A stretch of DNA of 35,831 nucleotides from CAYYNQ01 sp964473105. GTDB taxonomy: Bacteria; Sumerlaeota; Sumerlaeia; MVZB01. The position numbers and the translations under genes are program-made. Under the pieces are notes generated by a model, which did not search any database, was not told the origin of the DNA, and saw only the letters and a list, made by a program, of their open reading frames with translations. Below are positions 17,726 through 26,634 of this stretch, one piece after another (within the stretch, counting starts at the first letter, position 1; each line of letters begins with the position of its first letter). The stretch spans positions 1 to 35,831 of the forward strand of contig CAYYNQ010000020.1 of NCBI GenBank assembly GCA_964473105.1, in the 5' to 3' direction.

Positions 17726-18019
17726 TCTTTGAAACTAACGAATTACACCGGTAGATGCATCGGGATTCTCCCTAGTATACAAGGTTTTGCTTTCCGATTC
17801 TCCGCCGGTTTTAATATATTGGGTCATCCCGGCCCATGATGTTCAGCGGGACCCGGGTTGTCATGCAGGATGTCGCGAAATCATGGGAAGTGGCACTGGT
17901 GCTTGAGGAAACTGAAGGCATGCACGACATGCCGCGGTTTACCAATCGATCTTTTCAGGTCTGCCCACAGCCCGAATCTCCCGGTGCGTTTCGTCAGGTC
18001 CTGGACCATGCAATCCGTT

Positions 18020-18604
18020 TCATGGGGTTTTCAATCCTTCAAGGTCCGCAGGACGGTTGATATTCACGAGGGAATCCCAGTCTTCGGGCATGGCCAGTGG
18101 TTGTGCGCCAGTACTGGCCAGAAGTTCCTGCATCGACAGGCGGTTTCGGGTGATTTGTGTCTGGAGCCCTGGAAGCAGGCCAACCTCGTAAATGGCAGGC
18201 ATCGGGTGCCAGTAGGCACCACGAAAGGCGATGGCGTGATGTGCTTGCTGTCGATGGCTCAAGAGGAGTTCAATCCAGTTTTTGCGGATGCCATAGAGAT
18301 CGCACGAAAGTAGCAACAGCCAGTCGCCATTCTCCTGGGCTGCCAGGTCCGCCAATGCCGCTTCCAGGCCGCCGACCGGACCCAATCCAGGGTTCTTGTC
18401 GGCGATCGTTCTGTATCCCAGGTCGTCATACCTGCCCGTACGGTCGGCTACAATCGTGATCGATGCCGAGAGCGGTTCGACAGCCGATGCGGCATGGCAG
18501 ATCAGGGGTTGTCCCCCGATCAGGGCACGTGACTTGTCCCGGCCAAACCGGCGACTCCCGCCACCGGCCAGGATGTAGACCGGGATGCTCTTGTCGGTCA
18601 TCAT
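18020..18604 (-). CDS. mobA: Molybdenum cofactor guanylyltransferase (MobA)
   Basis: This protein of about 194 residues links GMP to molybdopterin to give the bis-MGD cofactor needed by the formate dehydrogenase next door. It shows the nucleotidyltransferase start LAGGGSRRFGRDKSRALIGGQPL, the uridine/guanine-loop region NPGLGPVGGLEAALAD, and LLLLSCDLYGI, where the Asp binds Mg2+ (usual form SCDMP). The end NINRPADLEGL matches the family's NINTPEDL. The start is one of two adjacent ATGs (18604/18601) just before the first strand. It lies about 140 bases downstream of fdhD on the same strand. Confidence 0.9.
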   Translation of the reverse strand: MMTDKSIPVYILAGGGSRRFGRDKSRALIGGQPLICHAASAVEPLSASITIVADRTGRYDDLGYRTIADKNPGLGPVGGLEAALADLAAQENGDWLLLLSCDLYGIRKNWIELLLSHRQQAHHAIAFRGAYWHPMPAIYEVGLLPGLQTQITRNRLSMQELLASTGAQPLAMPEDWDSLVNINRPADLEGLKTP

Positions 18605-18743
18605 GCGGTCATGCTGAATGATCTCACCCCAGATCGCCATTGGAATATTTCAGGCGTAATCAAGATTTGTGACGACGATGACCGGGTCAGGTGTGTCACC
18701 ATGCACGGACGGTCACCGGGTCGCTTGACCCACCCGGTCACGA

Positions 18744-19598
18744 TTATTCACCTTGGCGCCTCACGTTCGAGATGTTCGAATAAACCGTTGCCCGTTCACC
18801 CCTGCAGAACGCGATGATCGTCATCCCGAGCATATCGGCCGTATCAACAGCCATCGACGATGGTGCCGACACTGCAATAATGATTGGGATTCGCCCACGA
18901 TAGGCCTTGGAGACAATCTCGAAAGACACACGGCCACTGACGACCAGGCACGCGGCATCCTCGAGGCGCCCGTCAAGCAGCAGTGAACCGATCACCTTGT
19001 CAACGGCGTTGTGCCGTCCGACATCCTCGAAGGCTGTCAGAAGAGTTCCCTCCGTCGTGAACGATGCAGCGCAGTGACAGCCACCCGAGTGTTCAAATCC
19101 TTCCTGTTTTTCCGCCATCTGTTTCATCATCGATGGCAACAGGGTGATATTCAGCGGGGTTGAGGCAGGATAGAGGATTGGATCCCCATGCATGTCCAGA
19201 TCAACCCAATCGCGCTTGCCACATATGCCACACGATGAGTTGGACAGCAGTGAACGGTTGTCCGTGAAATCCTTCAGGATGCATGCTTCCCGTACGTTGA
19301 GGTCGATCGTGTCGACATAACCCGTATCGGCGTTGACGGATTCATGATATCTGACATCATCCATATCCTCGCGGATGACGGCCTCGGTATGGACCAGCCC
19401 GCGGGCCAACTCGCGGTCGTGGCCGGGCGTACGCATGGTTATGGTAAATGGCTCACTGTTGATGGAGACCTGAAGCGGGGCCTCGACGCTCAGCGAATCT
19501 GTCACATGGTCCCATGAACCGCTGTCATACTTCACTCCGCGGGCATGCTCGATCATCTGTGATTGAGCGTCCCGGGAGATCCCTGGATTCTGCTTCAT
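18744..19598 (-). CDS. fdhD: Formate dehydrogenase sulfurtransferase FdhD
   Basis: A 284-residue protein that passes sulfur from a cysteine desulfurase to the Mo-bis-MGD cofactor of formate dehydrogenase. The sulfur-carrying Cys motif is present as SNSSCGICGK, followed by GGCHCAASF and the typical FEDVGRHNAVDKVIGSLLLDG, VVSGRVSFEIVSKAYRGRIPII and AVSAPSSMAVDTA. GGCHCAASF has two extra Cys compared with the usual GGxHxA. The ATG at 19598 stands 7 bases after the fdhA stop, so the two genes are co-transcribed. A longer in-frame start to 19721 would lie inside fdhA and is not used. Confidence 0.95.
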   Translation of the reverse strand: MKQNPGISRDAQSQMIEHARGVKYDSGSWDHVTDSLSVEAPLQVSINSEPFTITMRTPGHDRELARGLVHTEAVIREDMDDVRYHESVNADTGYVDTIDLNVREACILKDFTDNRSLLSNSSCGICGKRDWVDLDMHGDPILYPASTPLNITLLPSMMKQMAEKQEGFEHSGGCHCAASFTTEGTLLTAFEDVGRHNAVDKVIGSLLLDGRLEDAACLVVSGRVSFEIVSKAYRGRIPIIIAVSAPSSMAVDTADMLGMTIIAFCRGERATVYSNISNVRRQGE

Positions 19599-19605
19599 GG
19601 CGAAT

Positions 19606-22395
19606 TCAGCTTGATGTGGCGGTACTCGGTTGAACCGCCGCCTGGACCTTGACGGCTTTTCCATTGACCTGGCGGCCGTTGGTTGGTTTCTGCACCGGGG
19701 CCTTCTCGACATTGACCGCAACGACCTTGTATTCCGGGCAAAGTGAGTCGCTGCATGTCTCGTTGCTAGTCAGAAAATTGATCATCATTTCCGGGAAATG
19801 AAAGGTCGTGTAGAGGACCCGGGATTTCACCTTGTCGGTGACCCGGGCATTCAACTCGACCCTGCCACGGGCGGATGTCAGCGTGACCCGGTCGCCGGTT
19901 TGTATCTTCTTCTTGTGTGCATCCCTTGGGTTGATCAGCAAAATATCCTCGGTCAGCAGGTCCACATTGGACGTCCGGCGTGTCATGGTTCCGCAGTTGT
20001 AATGTTCCAGTTCGCGCCCGGTTGTCAGGATGAATGGATATTCATCCCCATGGTTGACGAGTTCCCGGGTTTCCTGCCAGTCAAAGTAGTGGAACTTTCC
20101 CTTCCCCCGTTTGAATTCGCCCTGATGGAGGATCTTGGTGTCATCCCCGTCTTCTCTGACGGGCCACTGTTTGCCGTCCATGCCCAGTTCATCCCACTTG
20201 ACGCCGGCAAAGAAGGGCACAACTTTCGAGATTTCCTGCAGGGTGATGTCGGCATCATAGCCTTTCTGCTCGTAGCCCATACGGTTCATCATATCAACAA
20301 CGATCTGTCCGTCGGTTTTGGTCCCCTCAAGGGGCGGTACAACCTCGACAACCCGTTGAATGCGGCGCTCGGCGTTGGTGAACGTGCCGTTCTTCTCGAG
20401 GAACGTCGTTCCCGGAAGGATCACATCGGCAAGCTTCGCCGTCTCGGTCATGAAGATTTCCTGGACAACGAGCATGTCCAGCTTGTTCAGTGCGTCCATC
20501 ACATGCTGGGTATTGGGATCGGTCTGGACCACATCCTCGCCCATGATCCATAGTGCCTTAAGTTTGTTCTCGAGTGCAGCATTGAACATTTGGGGGATCT
20601 TGTAGCCAATGTGGGTCGGCACGGATACGCCGTAGTTCTCCCTGTAATGGTCGGCAGATCCCTGTTTGGTCACATCCAGGTAGCCTGCTCCCTGGTGTGG
20701 CTGGGCACCCATGTCGGCGGCACCTTGGACGTTGTTCTGGCCGCGCAGCGGGTTGACACCGACCCCTTCACGTCCCAGGTTGCCCGTCATCATGGCGATA
20801 TCGGCAATGAGGGTCACGGTCTTGGTTCCCTGGGTGTGTTCGGTGACGCCGAGTCCGTGGAATTCCATCGCACGCTCGGCCGTTGCGTAGGCAATCGCAG
20901 CGTCCTTCACGAGGCCCCGATCAACGCCGCAGGCCCGTTCCATTTCATCAATGTCGAGTTGCCGGATGGACTCGGCGAATTCAGGGTAGGCTTCGCAACG
21001 GCTGTTGACGAATTCTTCATCGACCAGGCCGGCTTCAATGATGAAGTGGGCGAACATGTTGAGCAGTGCAACATTGGTTCCCGGCCGCAGGGCGAGATGG
21101 TATTTCGCGAGTTTGGCCATTTCGGTCCGTATCGGGTCGACCACGATCAGCGGGACACCCTTCATGACCTGCTGTTTGATCTTCGCACCGGTGACCGGGT
21201 GTGCCGATGTGGGGTTTGCTCCGATGATCAGGAACAGTGTGGCCTTGGCAAGGTCGTGGACCGAGTTGGTCGCGGCACCGGTGCCGAAGCTCCATTGCAT
21301 GCCGAGGGCGGTCGGTGAGTGGCAGACCCGGGCGCAACAGTCGATGTTGTTGGTGCCGATTACCGCACGGATGAATTTTTGCATGAGGTAATTCTCCTCA
21401 TTCGTGCAGCGTGCCGAGGAGATCCCGGCAATGGCATCCGGACCGTGCTCATTGCGGATTGAATGGAATTTGCCGGCCATGTAATCATAGACCTTGTCCC
21501 AGCCGACCTCTTCAAGCTGCCCGTTGCGCTTGATCATGGGGCTGGTCAGGCGATCAGGATGGCTCTGGAAGCGGAAGGCATAACGCCCCTTGAGGCAGGT
21601 ATGGCCCTGGTTGACATCGGCCTCGGGAGGCGCGGTGATCGCGATGATATTTTCGTCCTTGACCTTGACATTGAGGTTGCAGCCGACCCCGCAATACGAA
21701 CACACGGTTCTTACCTCACGGTCGGCGGCCACCGACATCGAGTGGTTGATGTCGGTGATGGCACCGGTCGGGCAGGTTTGTGCACATGCACCGCAAGAGA
21801 CGCACGGTGAGTCCTGAAAGCTCTTTTCCGCGCCCATGATGATACGATTATCAAAGCCACGGCCCTTCATGTTGAGAACAAATTCGCCCTGAATCTCATC
21901 ACAGGCACGCACGCAGCGGTAACAGTTGATGCATGCCGCCAAGTTGGCCTGCATGTAGGGATGTGAAGTGTCGGGTTCGCGCTGCTTGTGATTTTCCCCC
22001 TCTGCGTAACGAACTTGCTTCAGGCCGACACGCTGGACGACATCATAAAGCTCACGGTCGCCGTTGGGTGAACCGTTGATCATGTCCTTGGGGTAATCCG
22101 TCAGCACCAGCTCGATGATGTTGCGGCGCAGACGTTCCACCCGGTCGCTATCGGGGAAGATATGCATGCCTTCACTGACAGGTGTATGGCATGAGGCGAC
22201 AGTTCTGCGGGGGCCATCCTCTTTCATGGCCACGTCGACCATGCACACCCGGCACGAGCCGAAGGGTTCCATGCGTGAATCGTAGCACAGGGTCGGGATG
22301 GCACCTGTCTCCCGTTGCCGTTCGACAAAGTTTAGGATTGTTTCCCCTTCCCTGATCTCGAAGGCTTGTCCATCAAGCCAGGCGGTCTTGCTCAT
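19606..22395 (-). CDS. fdhA: NAD-dependent formate dehydrogenase, molybdenum (alpha) subunit
   Basis: A 929-residue FdsA-type catalytic subunit. In order it has: a NuoG-like 2Fe-2S domain (Cys37, 48, 51, 69); a degenerate His-Cys3 segment (residues 99-118); two 4Fe-4S clusters (CINCYRCVRAC from 155; CVSCGACAQTC from 198); and the Mo-bis-MGD domain with its own cluster (CSYCGVGC, then Cys267). The presumed Mo ligand is Cys358 followed by His359 in DCCARVCHSPT; selenocysteine-dependent enzymes have Sec there. The C-terminal MGD-binding domain ends near residue 890, followed by a Lys/Thr-rich tail. The enzyme oxidises formate to CO2 in the cytoplasm and may also work in reverse. The ATG overlaps the fdhB stop by 4 bases (ATGA). 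The His-Cys3 ligands are replaced by Tyr, Met, Gly and Asp. Confidence 0.95.
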   Translation of the reverse strand: MSKTAWLDGQAFEIREGETILNFVERQRETGAIPTLCYDSRMEPFGSCRVCMVDVAMKEDGPRRTVASCHTPVSEGMHIFPDSDRVERLRRNIIELVLTDYPKDMINGSPNGDRELYDVVQRVGLKQVRYAEGENHKQREPDTSHPYMQANLAACINCYRCVRACDEIQGEFVLNMKGRGFDNRIIMGAEKSFQDSPCVSCGACAQTCPTGAITDINHSMSVAADREVRTVCSYCGVGCNLNVKVKDENIIAITAPPEADVNQGHTCLKGRYAFRFQSHPDRLTSPMIKRNGQLEEVGWDKVYDYMAGKFHSIRNEHGPDAIAGISSARCTNEENYLMQKFIRAVIGTNNIDCCARVCHSPTALGMQWSFGTGAATNSVHDLAKATLFLIIGANPTSAHPVTGAKIKQQVMKGVPLIVVDPIRTEMAKLAKYHLALRPGTNVALLNMFAHFIIEAGLVDEEFVNSRCEAYPEFAESIRQLDIDEMERACGVDRGLVKDAAIAYATAERAMEFHGLGVTEHTQGTKTVTLIADIAMMTGNLGREGVGVNPLRGQNNVQGAADMGAQPHQGAGYLDVTKQGSADHYRENYGVSVPTHIGYKIPQMFNAALENKLKALWIMGEDVVQTDPNTQHVMDALNKLDMLVVQEIFMTETAKLADVILPGTTFLEKNGTFTNAERRIQRVVEVVPPLEGTKTDGQIVVDMMNRMGYEQKGYDADITLQEISKVVPFFAGVKWDELGMDGKQWPVREDGDDTKILHQGEFKRGKGKFHYFDWQETRELVNHGDEYPFILTTGRELEHYNCGTMTRRTSNVDLLTEDILLINPRDAHKKKIQTGDRVTLTSARGRVELNARVTDKVKSRVLYTTFHFPEMMINFLTSNETCSDSLCPEYKVVAVNVEKAPVQKPTNGRQVNGKAVKVQAAVQPSTATSS

Positions 22396-24062
22396 GATTC
22401 AGTCCCCGTCTTGTAATATGGTCTCATCTCTTGGTCAAAATACTGGATTGCGTTCCTGATGGGAAGCGGGATTCCCCCCCCATGTGCACAAAGGCTCCCC
22501 AGTTCCATGGTTTCAAGAAGGTCCTCAAGGAGTGTCTTGTCGAGCCTCGTGCCGTCGTCCATTGCAGAGCGCATCATCTCCTGTCCGCGCTTGGCCCCGA
22601 TTCGGCACGGAAAACACTTGCCGCAGGATTCAAACGAGCAAAACTCGAACAGGTGTTCAAGATAAAGGATGATCGGCATGTCCTCGGGAATCGACACGAA
22701 GCTTGCATGGCCGAGCAGGAAACCCTTGTCCCGGAAGCTCTCAAAGTCGATGGTCAGTTCGGAAAATTTTTCCTTCGGCACGATGCCGCCCAGTGGCCCG
22801 CCGATCTGGATCGCCTTGACGGGTTTGCGGAAACCCTGGCCGAGCCGCTCGATGACATCGTCCAGCGGGGTGCCCTTGGCGATCTCGTAAAGCCCGGGCC
22901 TGTTAAACATGCCATCGAGGCTGATCAACTTCGGCCCGGTCGATTCACCGGTCCCGATGGAGGCGAAAAAATCCCCGCCCCGGTTGACTATTGTATGGAC
23001 ACAGCCCAGCGTTTCAACATTGTTGACGACGGTGGGTTTTCCATACAGACCCTGTGTTGTCGGGTAGGGGGGGCGGACCTGGACTTCAGGGCGGTTGCCC
23101 TCGATCGACGCCAGCAGCGCAGTTTCCTCGCCGCAGATATATGAGCCCGCTCCCTTCACGACCGTGAAATCGAACGAGAAGTTCGTGCCCGCGATGTTCT
23201 CTCCGGCATAACCGGCCTTTTCCATCATGTGGATGGCATCCTGGATGGATGTCACGGAATTGGGGTATTCGGCCCGAATGTAAAGCGCGCCTTCATCGGC
23301 ACCGACCACGTAGCCGGCGACCAGCATCCCGAAAAGGACGCTAAAGGGTCGATTTTCCAGCAGGTAACGGTCGATGTATGCACCGGGATCGCCCTCATCC
23401 GCATTACAGACGATATATTTCTTGTCGCCGTCAGCCTGCTTGCAGGCGTCCCACTTGAACCCGGTCGGAAACCCCGCGCCGCCACGCCCGCGCAGTTTTG
23501 AGTCTTTGATCTCCTTGAGCAATTGGTCCTGAGGTTGCTTCAGGAGCTTTTTCAGGCAACCGAAGTAATCCTCGATGCTGGGGAAGGGTGCGGTCAGGAT
23601 TGGCGGGTCAAAATCGGATTGGACATGATACGCGTCTTCGTCCAGCACGGATGATTTATCGACGAGTGCTTTCAGGCTGTCGATATCGTTGCCGGAATAA
23701 TTGATGCCGTCCAGATGAAATGAGCTGTTTTCGTGACAGCGACCGATGCAGGTCATGTGGCCGATTTCATCGGCGCTGAAATGTTCGCCCAGTTTTCGCG
23801 TGACATCCCCCTGGGTTCCGGCACAGAGGCATGCCGAGCCATTGCATACGTAAACCTTCTTGCCGACATCTTCCTCCTTGAGAAAGTCATAAAAGGAGGC
23901 CGTGCCATGGGTGATGGATTCACCCAGAAAGTATGTCTCGGCAATTTGCTGCTGACGGCGGTCTTTACCTGCGGATGCCTCGGCCCCATTTTCAACCAGA
24001 CGGTTGAAAAGACTGTCCTTAAGTCCTTTACGGGCTGTCAGGTTTTGAACATTCTTCGACAT
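22392..24062 (-). CDS. fdhB: NAD-dependent formate dehydrogenase, NADH/FMN (beta) subunit, NuoE-NuoF fusion
   Basis: A 556-residue diaphorase subunit that passes electrons from FdhA to NAD+. An N-terminal NuoE-like thioredoxin-fold domain keeps all four 2Fe-2S ligands (Cys73, 78, 105, 109 in CNGSAC and CIGRC). The NuoF-like part shows RGRGGAGFPTGFKW (NADH/FMN loop), CNADEGDPGAYIDR, the FMN-binding GAGSYICGEETALLASIEG and, near the C-terminus, the 4Fe-4S ligands ESCGKCFPCRIG plus a later Cys in LCAHG. The domain fusion would replace the separate gamma subunit found in FdsGBA-type operons. The ATG at 24062 has GGAAAG at a suitable distance; an in-frame start to 24137 would begin upstream of or at the predicted transcription start. 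It is the first gene of the operon. Confidence 0.94.
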   Translation of the reverse strand: MSKNVQNLTARKGLKDSLFNRLVENGAEASAGKDRRQQQIAETYFLGESITHGTASFYDFLKEEDVGKKVYVCNGSACLCAGTQGDVTRKLGEHFSADEIGHMTCIGRCHENSSFHLDGINYSGNDIDSLKALVDKSSVLDEDAYHVQSDFDPPILTAPFPSIEDYFGCLKKLLKQPQDQLLKEIKDSKLRGRGGAGFPTGFKWDACKQADGDKKYIVCNADEGDPGAYIDRYLLENRPFSVLFGMLVAGYVVGADEGALYIRAEYPNSVTSIQDAIHMMEKAGYAGENIAGTNFSFDFTVVKGAGSYICGEETALLASIEGNRPEVQVRPPYPTTQGLYGKPTVVNNVETLGCVHTIVNRGGDFFASIGTGESTGPKLISLDGMFNRPGLYEIAKGTPLDDVIERLGQGFRKPVKAIQIGGPLGGIVPKEKFSELTIDFESFRDKGFLLGHASFVSIPEDMPIILYLEHLFEFCSFESCGKCFPCRIGAKRGQEMMRSAMDDGTRLDKTLLEDLLETMELGSLCAHGGGIPLPIRNAIQYFDQEMRPYYKTGTES

Positions 24063-24140
24063 GGTGCTTTCCGGCGGTATCCTTGCACGTCTCTTGGTTG
24101 TGGATGTAACGAGGATTTCTAAAGTTTCGCTACCCAATAT

Positions 24141-24169
24141 ATTATAAAATCAACGTTTTATCTAATCAA
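24141..24169 (-). promoter_or_regulatory. Sigma70-type promoter of the fdhB-fdhA-fdhD operon
   Basis: Read on the minus strand, TTGATT (24169-24164) and a perfect TATAAT (24146-24141) are separated by exactly 17 bases. They lie in an AT-rich stretch about 80 bases before the fdhB ATG. Transcription would start near 24134, giving a leader of about 70 bases. Confidence 0.7.
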
Positions 24170-24170
24170 A

Positions 24171-24180
24171 ATTCGCGAAT
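24171..24180. promoter_or_regulatory. Palindrome at the -35 edge of the fdh promoter, possible operator
   Basis: ATTCGCGAAT is a perfect 10-base palindrome one base upstream of the -35 box. The position suits an activator or repressor site. The symmetry is visible; a regulator is not identified. Confidence 0.35.
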
Positions 24181-24372
24181 CCCGGGATCTGTGGCGAGGT
24201 TACCGGATGTTGGGGTCAAAAGAACAGGCGGTGAGAAGATGATGGCAGACCAGAGGAGGATTTTCATATAATACTGATAATAATCCACATATGAATTATT
24301 TTGCCGGGCTCTGTGCTCCCTGCCGGATATTTTTCTGATCTGATATCATATGGTGGGGAGGAGGTCTGGGGA

Positions 24373-24414
24373 TAGACTAAAGCCCCCGTGCGAAGTCACG
24401 GGGGCTTTAGTCTA
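24373..24414. terminator. Perfect 18-bp hairpin, probably bidirectional terminator
   Basis: TAGACTAAAGCCCCCGTG and its exact reverse complement flank a 6-base loop (CGAAGT). Both strands end in GGGGGCTTTAGTCTA after the stem, so the structure could stop transcription in either direction, although there is no true U-tract. It lies 20 bases beyond the 3' end of the corrinoid-protein remnant, where a terminator for that former minus-strand operon is expected. Confidence 0.65.
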
Positions 24415-24434
24415 CTACGATGCCGGGGTTGGGT

Positions 24435-24605
24435 TTACCCGTCATACCATTCATCGAGCATATCATTGGCCGCCCAGGGATCTATGCCATAGCCCGTGGC
24501 TCCAATCTCCTCGGTGTAGAGCTGGCTGACCGGCGCCCCGCCGATCATTGTCTTCATGTCGGGGTGTTTTCCCTTCAGGAGTTTGCAGATTTCCGGCATC
24601 ATCAG
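24435..24605 (-). pseudogene. C-terminal remnant of a corrinoid (B12-binding) methyltransferase protein
   Basis: About 55 residues remain, ending at a normal TAA. MKTMIGGAPVSQLYTEEIGATGYGIDPW corresponds to the end of the B12-binding domain of MtmC/MtbC-type corrinoid proteins (typical form MIGGAPVTQEYADEIGADGYAPDA). The helical N-domain, the DxHxxG cobalt-ligand motif and the rest of the Rossmann part are gone. The fragment is joined in a different frame to the end of the URO-D remnant, so an internal deletion fused the two genes. It cannot bind cobalamin as it stands. Family resemblance is from memory of the motif, not a search. Confidence 0.8.
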
Positions 24606-25150
24606 TATCGATTTCCGCCTTACATTTGGTGAACTCAAGTTTGTCCAGGCCTCCCTAGATCTGCAGGGGGGTACATTTTGCGGACTTCATAGATGTCCAT
24701 GCCGGATTTGACCTCGAAGGGGTAGAGCCCGGTAACACCGGCTTTCAGGAACTCGTCAATCAGCTTTATGCAGTTTCCATCGGTGTCAACCGCGACGGAA
24801 GCCACCCCGTTGGCTGTCAGGTAATCACACGCCCGCTTGTAGTAGGGGGTCATGAATTCCGCGAAGATCTCGGGTGAAACCAGTGGCCCCGTATTGAACG
24901 CCATGTCTTCCCACATGACAACGTAGCCCAAGTCGCATTGCGATATGAACTACTCGAATATGGCGTGGTAAACCTAGACCTGCTGTTCACATATGTCATG
25001 TCTCAGGTCCGGTTCCGTTTAATACCGCGTCACCTGATCCTGGATGGTGAACAGCTCACGAGACAGGCTGAGGAAACCGCCGGTCAAAACAGTAAGCGGA
25101 TAATCCCGCTTTCGGAAAGTCTCTGCCCGGGTCTCCCGTCGTGGTGCCAT
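24606..25150 (-). pseudogene. Decayed URO-D-family methyltransferase gene
   Basis: Read on the minus strand, one frame gives successive pieces of a uroporphyrinogen-decarboxylase-type corrinoid methyltransferase: RKRDYPLTVLTGGFLSLSREL, TEPDLRHDIC, the well preserved VVMWEDMAFNTGPLVSPEIF with MTPYYKRACDYLTANGV, VDTDGNCIKLI and VTGLYPFEV. Three stops interrupt it: TAA at 25019-25021, TAG at 24974-24976 and TAG at 24950-24952. A run of six C (24666-24671) then shifts the frame into LQI-stop-GGLDKLEFTKCKAEID, the family's usual ending GG(I/L)DK, with another TAG at 24655-24657. The N-terminal half, which should reach into the P450 promoter area, is absent. Such enzymes move methyl groups between a substrate, a corrinoid protein and a C1 carrier. 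Confidence 0.85.
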
Positions 25151-25270
25151 GAAATCCTGAGTGATCTGTCCCTTGCAAAAGGCCCTGAATAATGTGACAA
25201 ATGAGTCAACTGCACCAACTGATTAGATTTCAGCCAGTTCGAGAACCGTTGACAAAATGGGAGTATAAGC

Positions 25271-26500
25271 ATGACTCAGCTTGAGTCCTTTCGTATTGAT
25301 CAGCCCGAACTTCCCTACGAGTATTATGTCAATCCTCACCCCTTCTTCCATGAAGTGCGTGCCGGGGATCCCGTCCACTGGAGTGACCAGTGGGACAGTT
25401 GGCTGCTTCTGGGATATCATGATGTATCCACGGTTTTGAGAGACCACAAACATTTTTCGGCTTCCGGGAAATCCCGCCGTTATATGCGGAATTTTGACCC
25501 CGAGCTGCGAAAAAAGCTGCAGCCCCTTGAGGAAAATTTTTCCACGGGACTGATCAACTCGGATCCCCCGGAACAGACACGGTTGCGCGGGCTGGTCCAG
25601 AAAGCCTTTACCCCCAAGATCATGGAGGATATGCGTCCGGAGATCCAGGAGATCGTCGACAACCTGCTCGATGCGGTTCAGGACCAGGGTGGCATGGATC
25701 TGATCGCGGATTTTGCATACCTGCTGCCGACTACGTTGATCGCCCGCATGCTGGGCGTCCCGGAGTCCGACCGTGAGAAATTCAACATATGGACAGATAA
25801 TATCAACGGTGTCCATACGTCACGCAAGGCGTTGGCGGACCGGTTCCTGAATGCACAGGACAACCTGCTTGAGATGCGTGAATATTTCAGCCAACTCTTT
25901 CAAGCGCGTAAACAGAATCCACAGGATGACCTGATGACCCGGCTGGCGGAGGCTGACATCCAGGGCAGCACATTCACTGAAAATGAGCTTCTGGCCTCCA
26001 ATGTGACGTTGCTGACCGCCGGTTATGAGACCACCATCAGCTTGCTGTCTTGCGGAATGTTGTGCCTGATGCAGAATCCCGACCAGATGGAGTTGCTTAA
26101 AAGTGATCCCTCCCTCATCAAGGGCGCCGTGGAGGAAACGTTGCGTTACGTCAGCCCGGTTCAGCGTCAGTTGCGCGTTGTCAGGGAGGATACCGAGCTG
26201 GGGGGTAAAAAGTTGTCCAAGGGTGACTTGGCTGCATGCATGATTGGCGCGGCCAACACCGACCCGGCCCAATTCACCGATCCCGACAGGGTGGACATCA
26301 CCCGCCGGAACAACAGGCATGTCGGGTTTGGCAACGGCAACCATCTCTGCATCGGGGCCCCGCTCGCTCGGATCGAGGCGGAAGTGGCATATCGGACGTT
26401 GATTGAAAGGTTTCCAAACATGAGTCTTGCAACCCGGGAACTGGAATGGGAGGAGAATGTATTGATCCGCAGGATGAAATCACTTCCCGTCAGGTTCTGA
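25271..26500 (+). CDS. Cytochrome P450 (bacterial class I type)
   Basis: A 409-residue soluble P450 with all core motifs: I-helix AGYETT (250-255), the K-helix ExxR as E289-T-L-R292, and the heme-binding loop FGNGNHLCIG with the thiolate ligand Cys360. The acid of the I-helix acid-alcohol pair is Glu253, common in CYP107-like enzymes. It should insert one oxygen atom into a small organic substrate; no ferredoxin or ferredoxin reductase gene is adjacent, so electrons must come from elsewhere. The ATG follows GGGAG at 8 bases. It leads a plus-strand run with the two PanB-like genes; the gap to the next gene is 134 bases. It was placed over the eroded URO-D gene, which ends about 120 bases upstream. 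Confidence 0.95.
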   Translation: MTQLESFRIDQPELPYEYYVNPHPFFHEVRAGDPVHWSDQWDSWLLLGYHDVSTVLRDHKHFSASGKSRRYMRNFDPELRKKLQPLEENFSTGLINSDPPEQTRLRGLVQKAFTPKIMEDMRPEIQEIVDNLLDAVQDQGGMDLIADFAYLLPTTLIARMLGVPESDREKFNIWTDNINGVHTSRKALADRFLNAQDNLLEMREYFSQLFQARKQNPQDDLMTRLAEADIQGSTFTENELLASNVTLLTAGYETTISLLSCGMLCLMQNPDQMELLKSDPSLIKGAVEETLRYVSPVQRQLRVVREDTELGGKKLSKGDLAACMIGAANTDPAQFTDPDRVDITRRNNRHVGFGNGNHLCIGAPLARIEAEVAYRTLIERFPNMSLATRELEWEENVLIRRMKSLPVRF

Positions 26501-26634
26501 CCAGTCGATCGTACTGGCGATGGGGTGGTGAAGCCGCCGTCGCATTCTGAACATTCCGGTCAGGGATTGATGTATTCGCAGGTGACCACAGCCGGTTAAG
26601 GCATGTCTGGCAGAGGCCGGAAGGGAGAACCGCC

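Noticed and set aside
24606..25150. In-frame TAG codons in the methyltransferase remnant read as pyrrolysine
   Set aside because: Pyrrolysine occurs in MtmB/MtbB/MttB-type enzymes, not in URO-D proteins. Here a TAA and a frameshift also interrupt the frame and the N-terminus is missing, so decay explains the stops.
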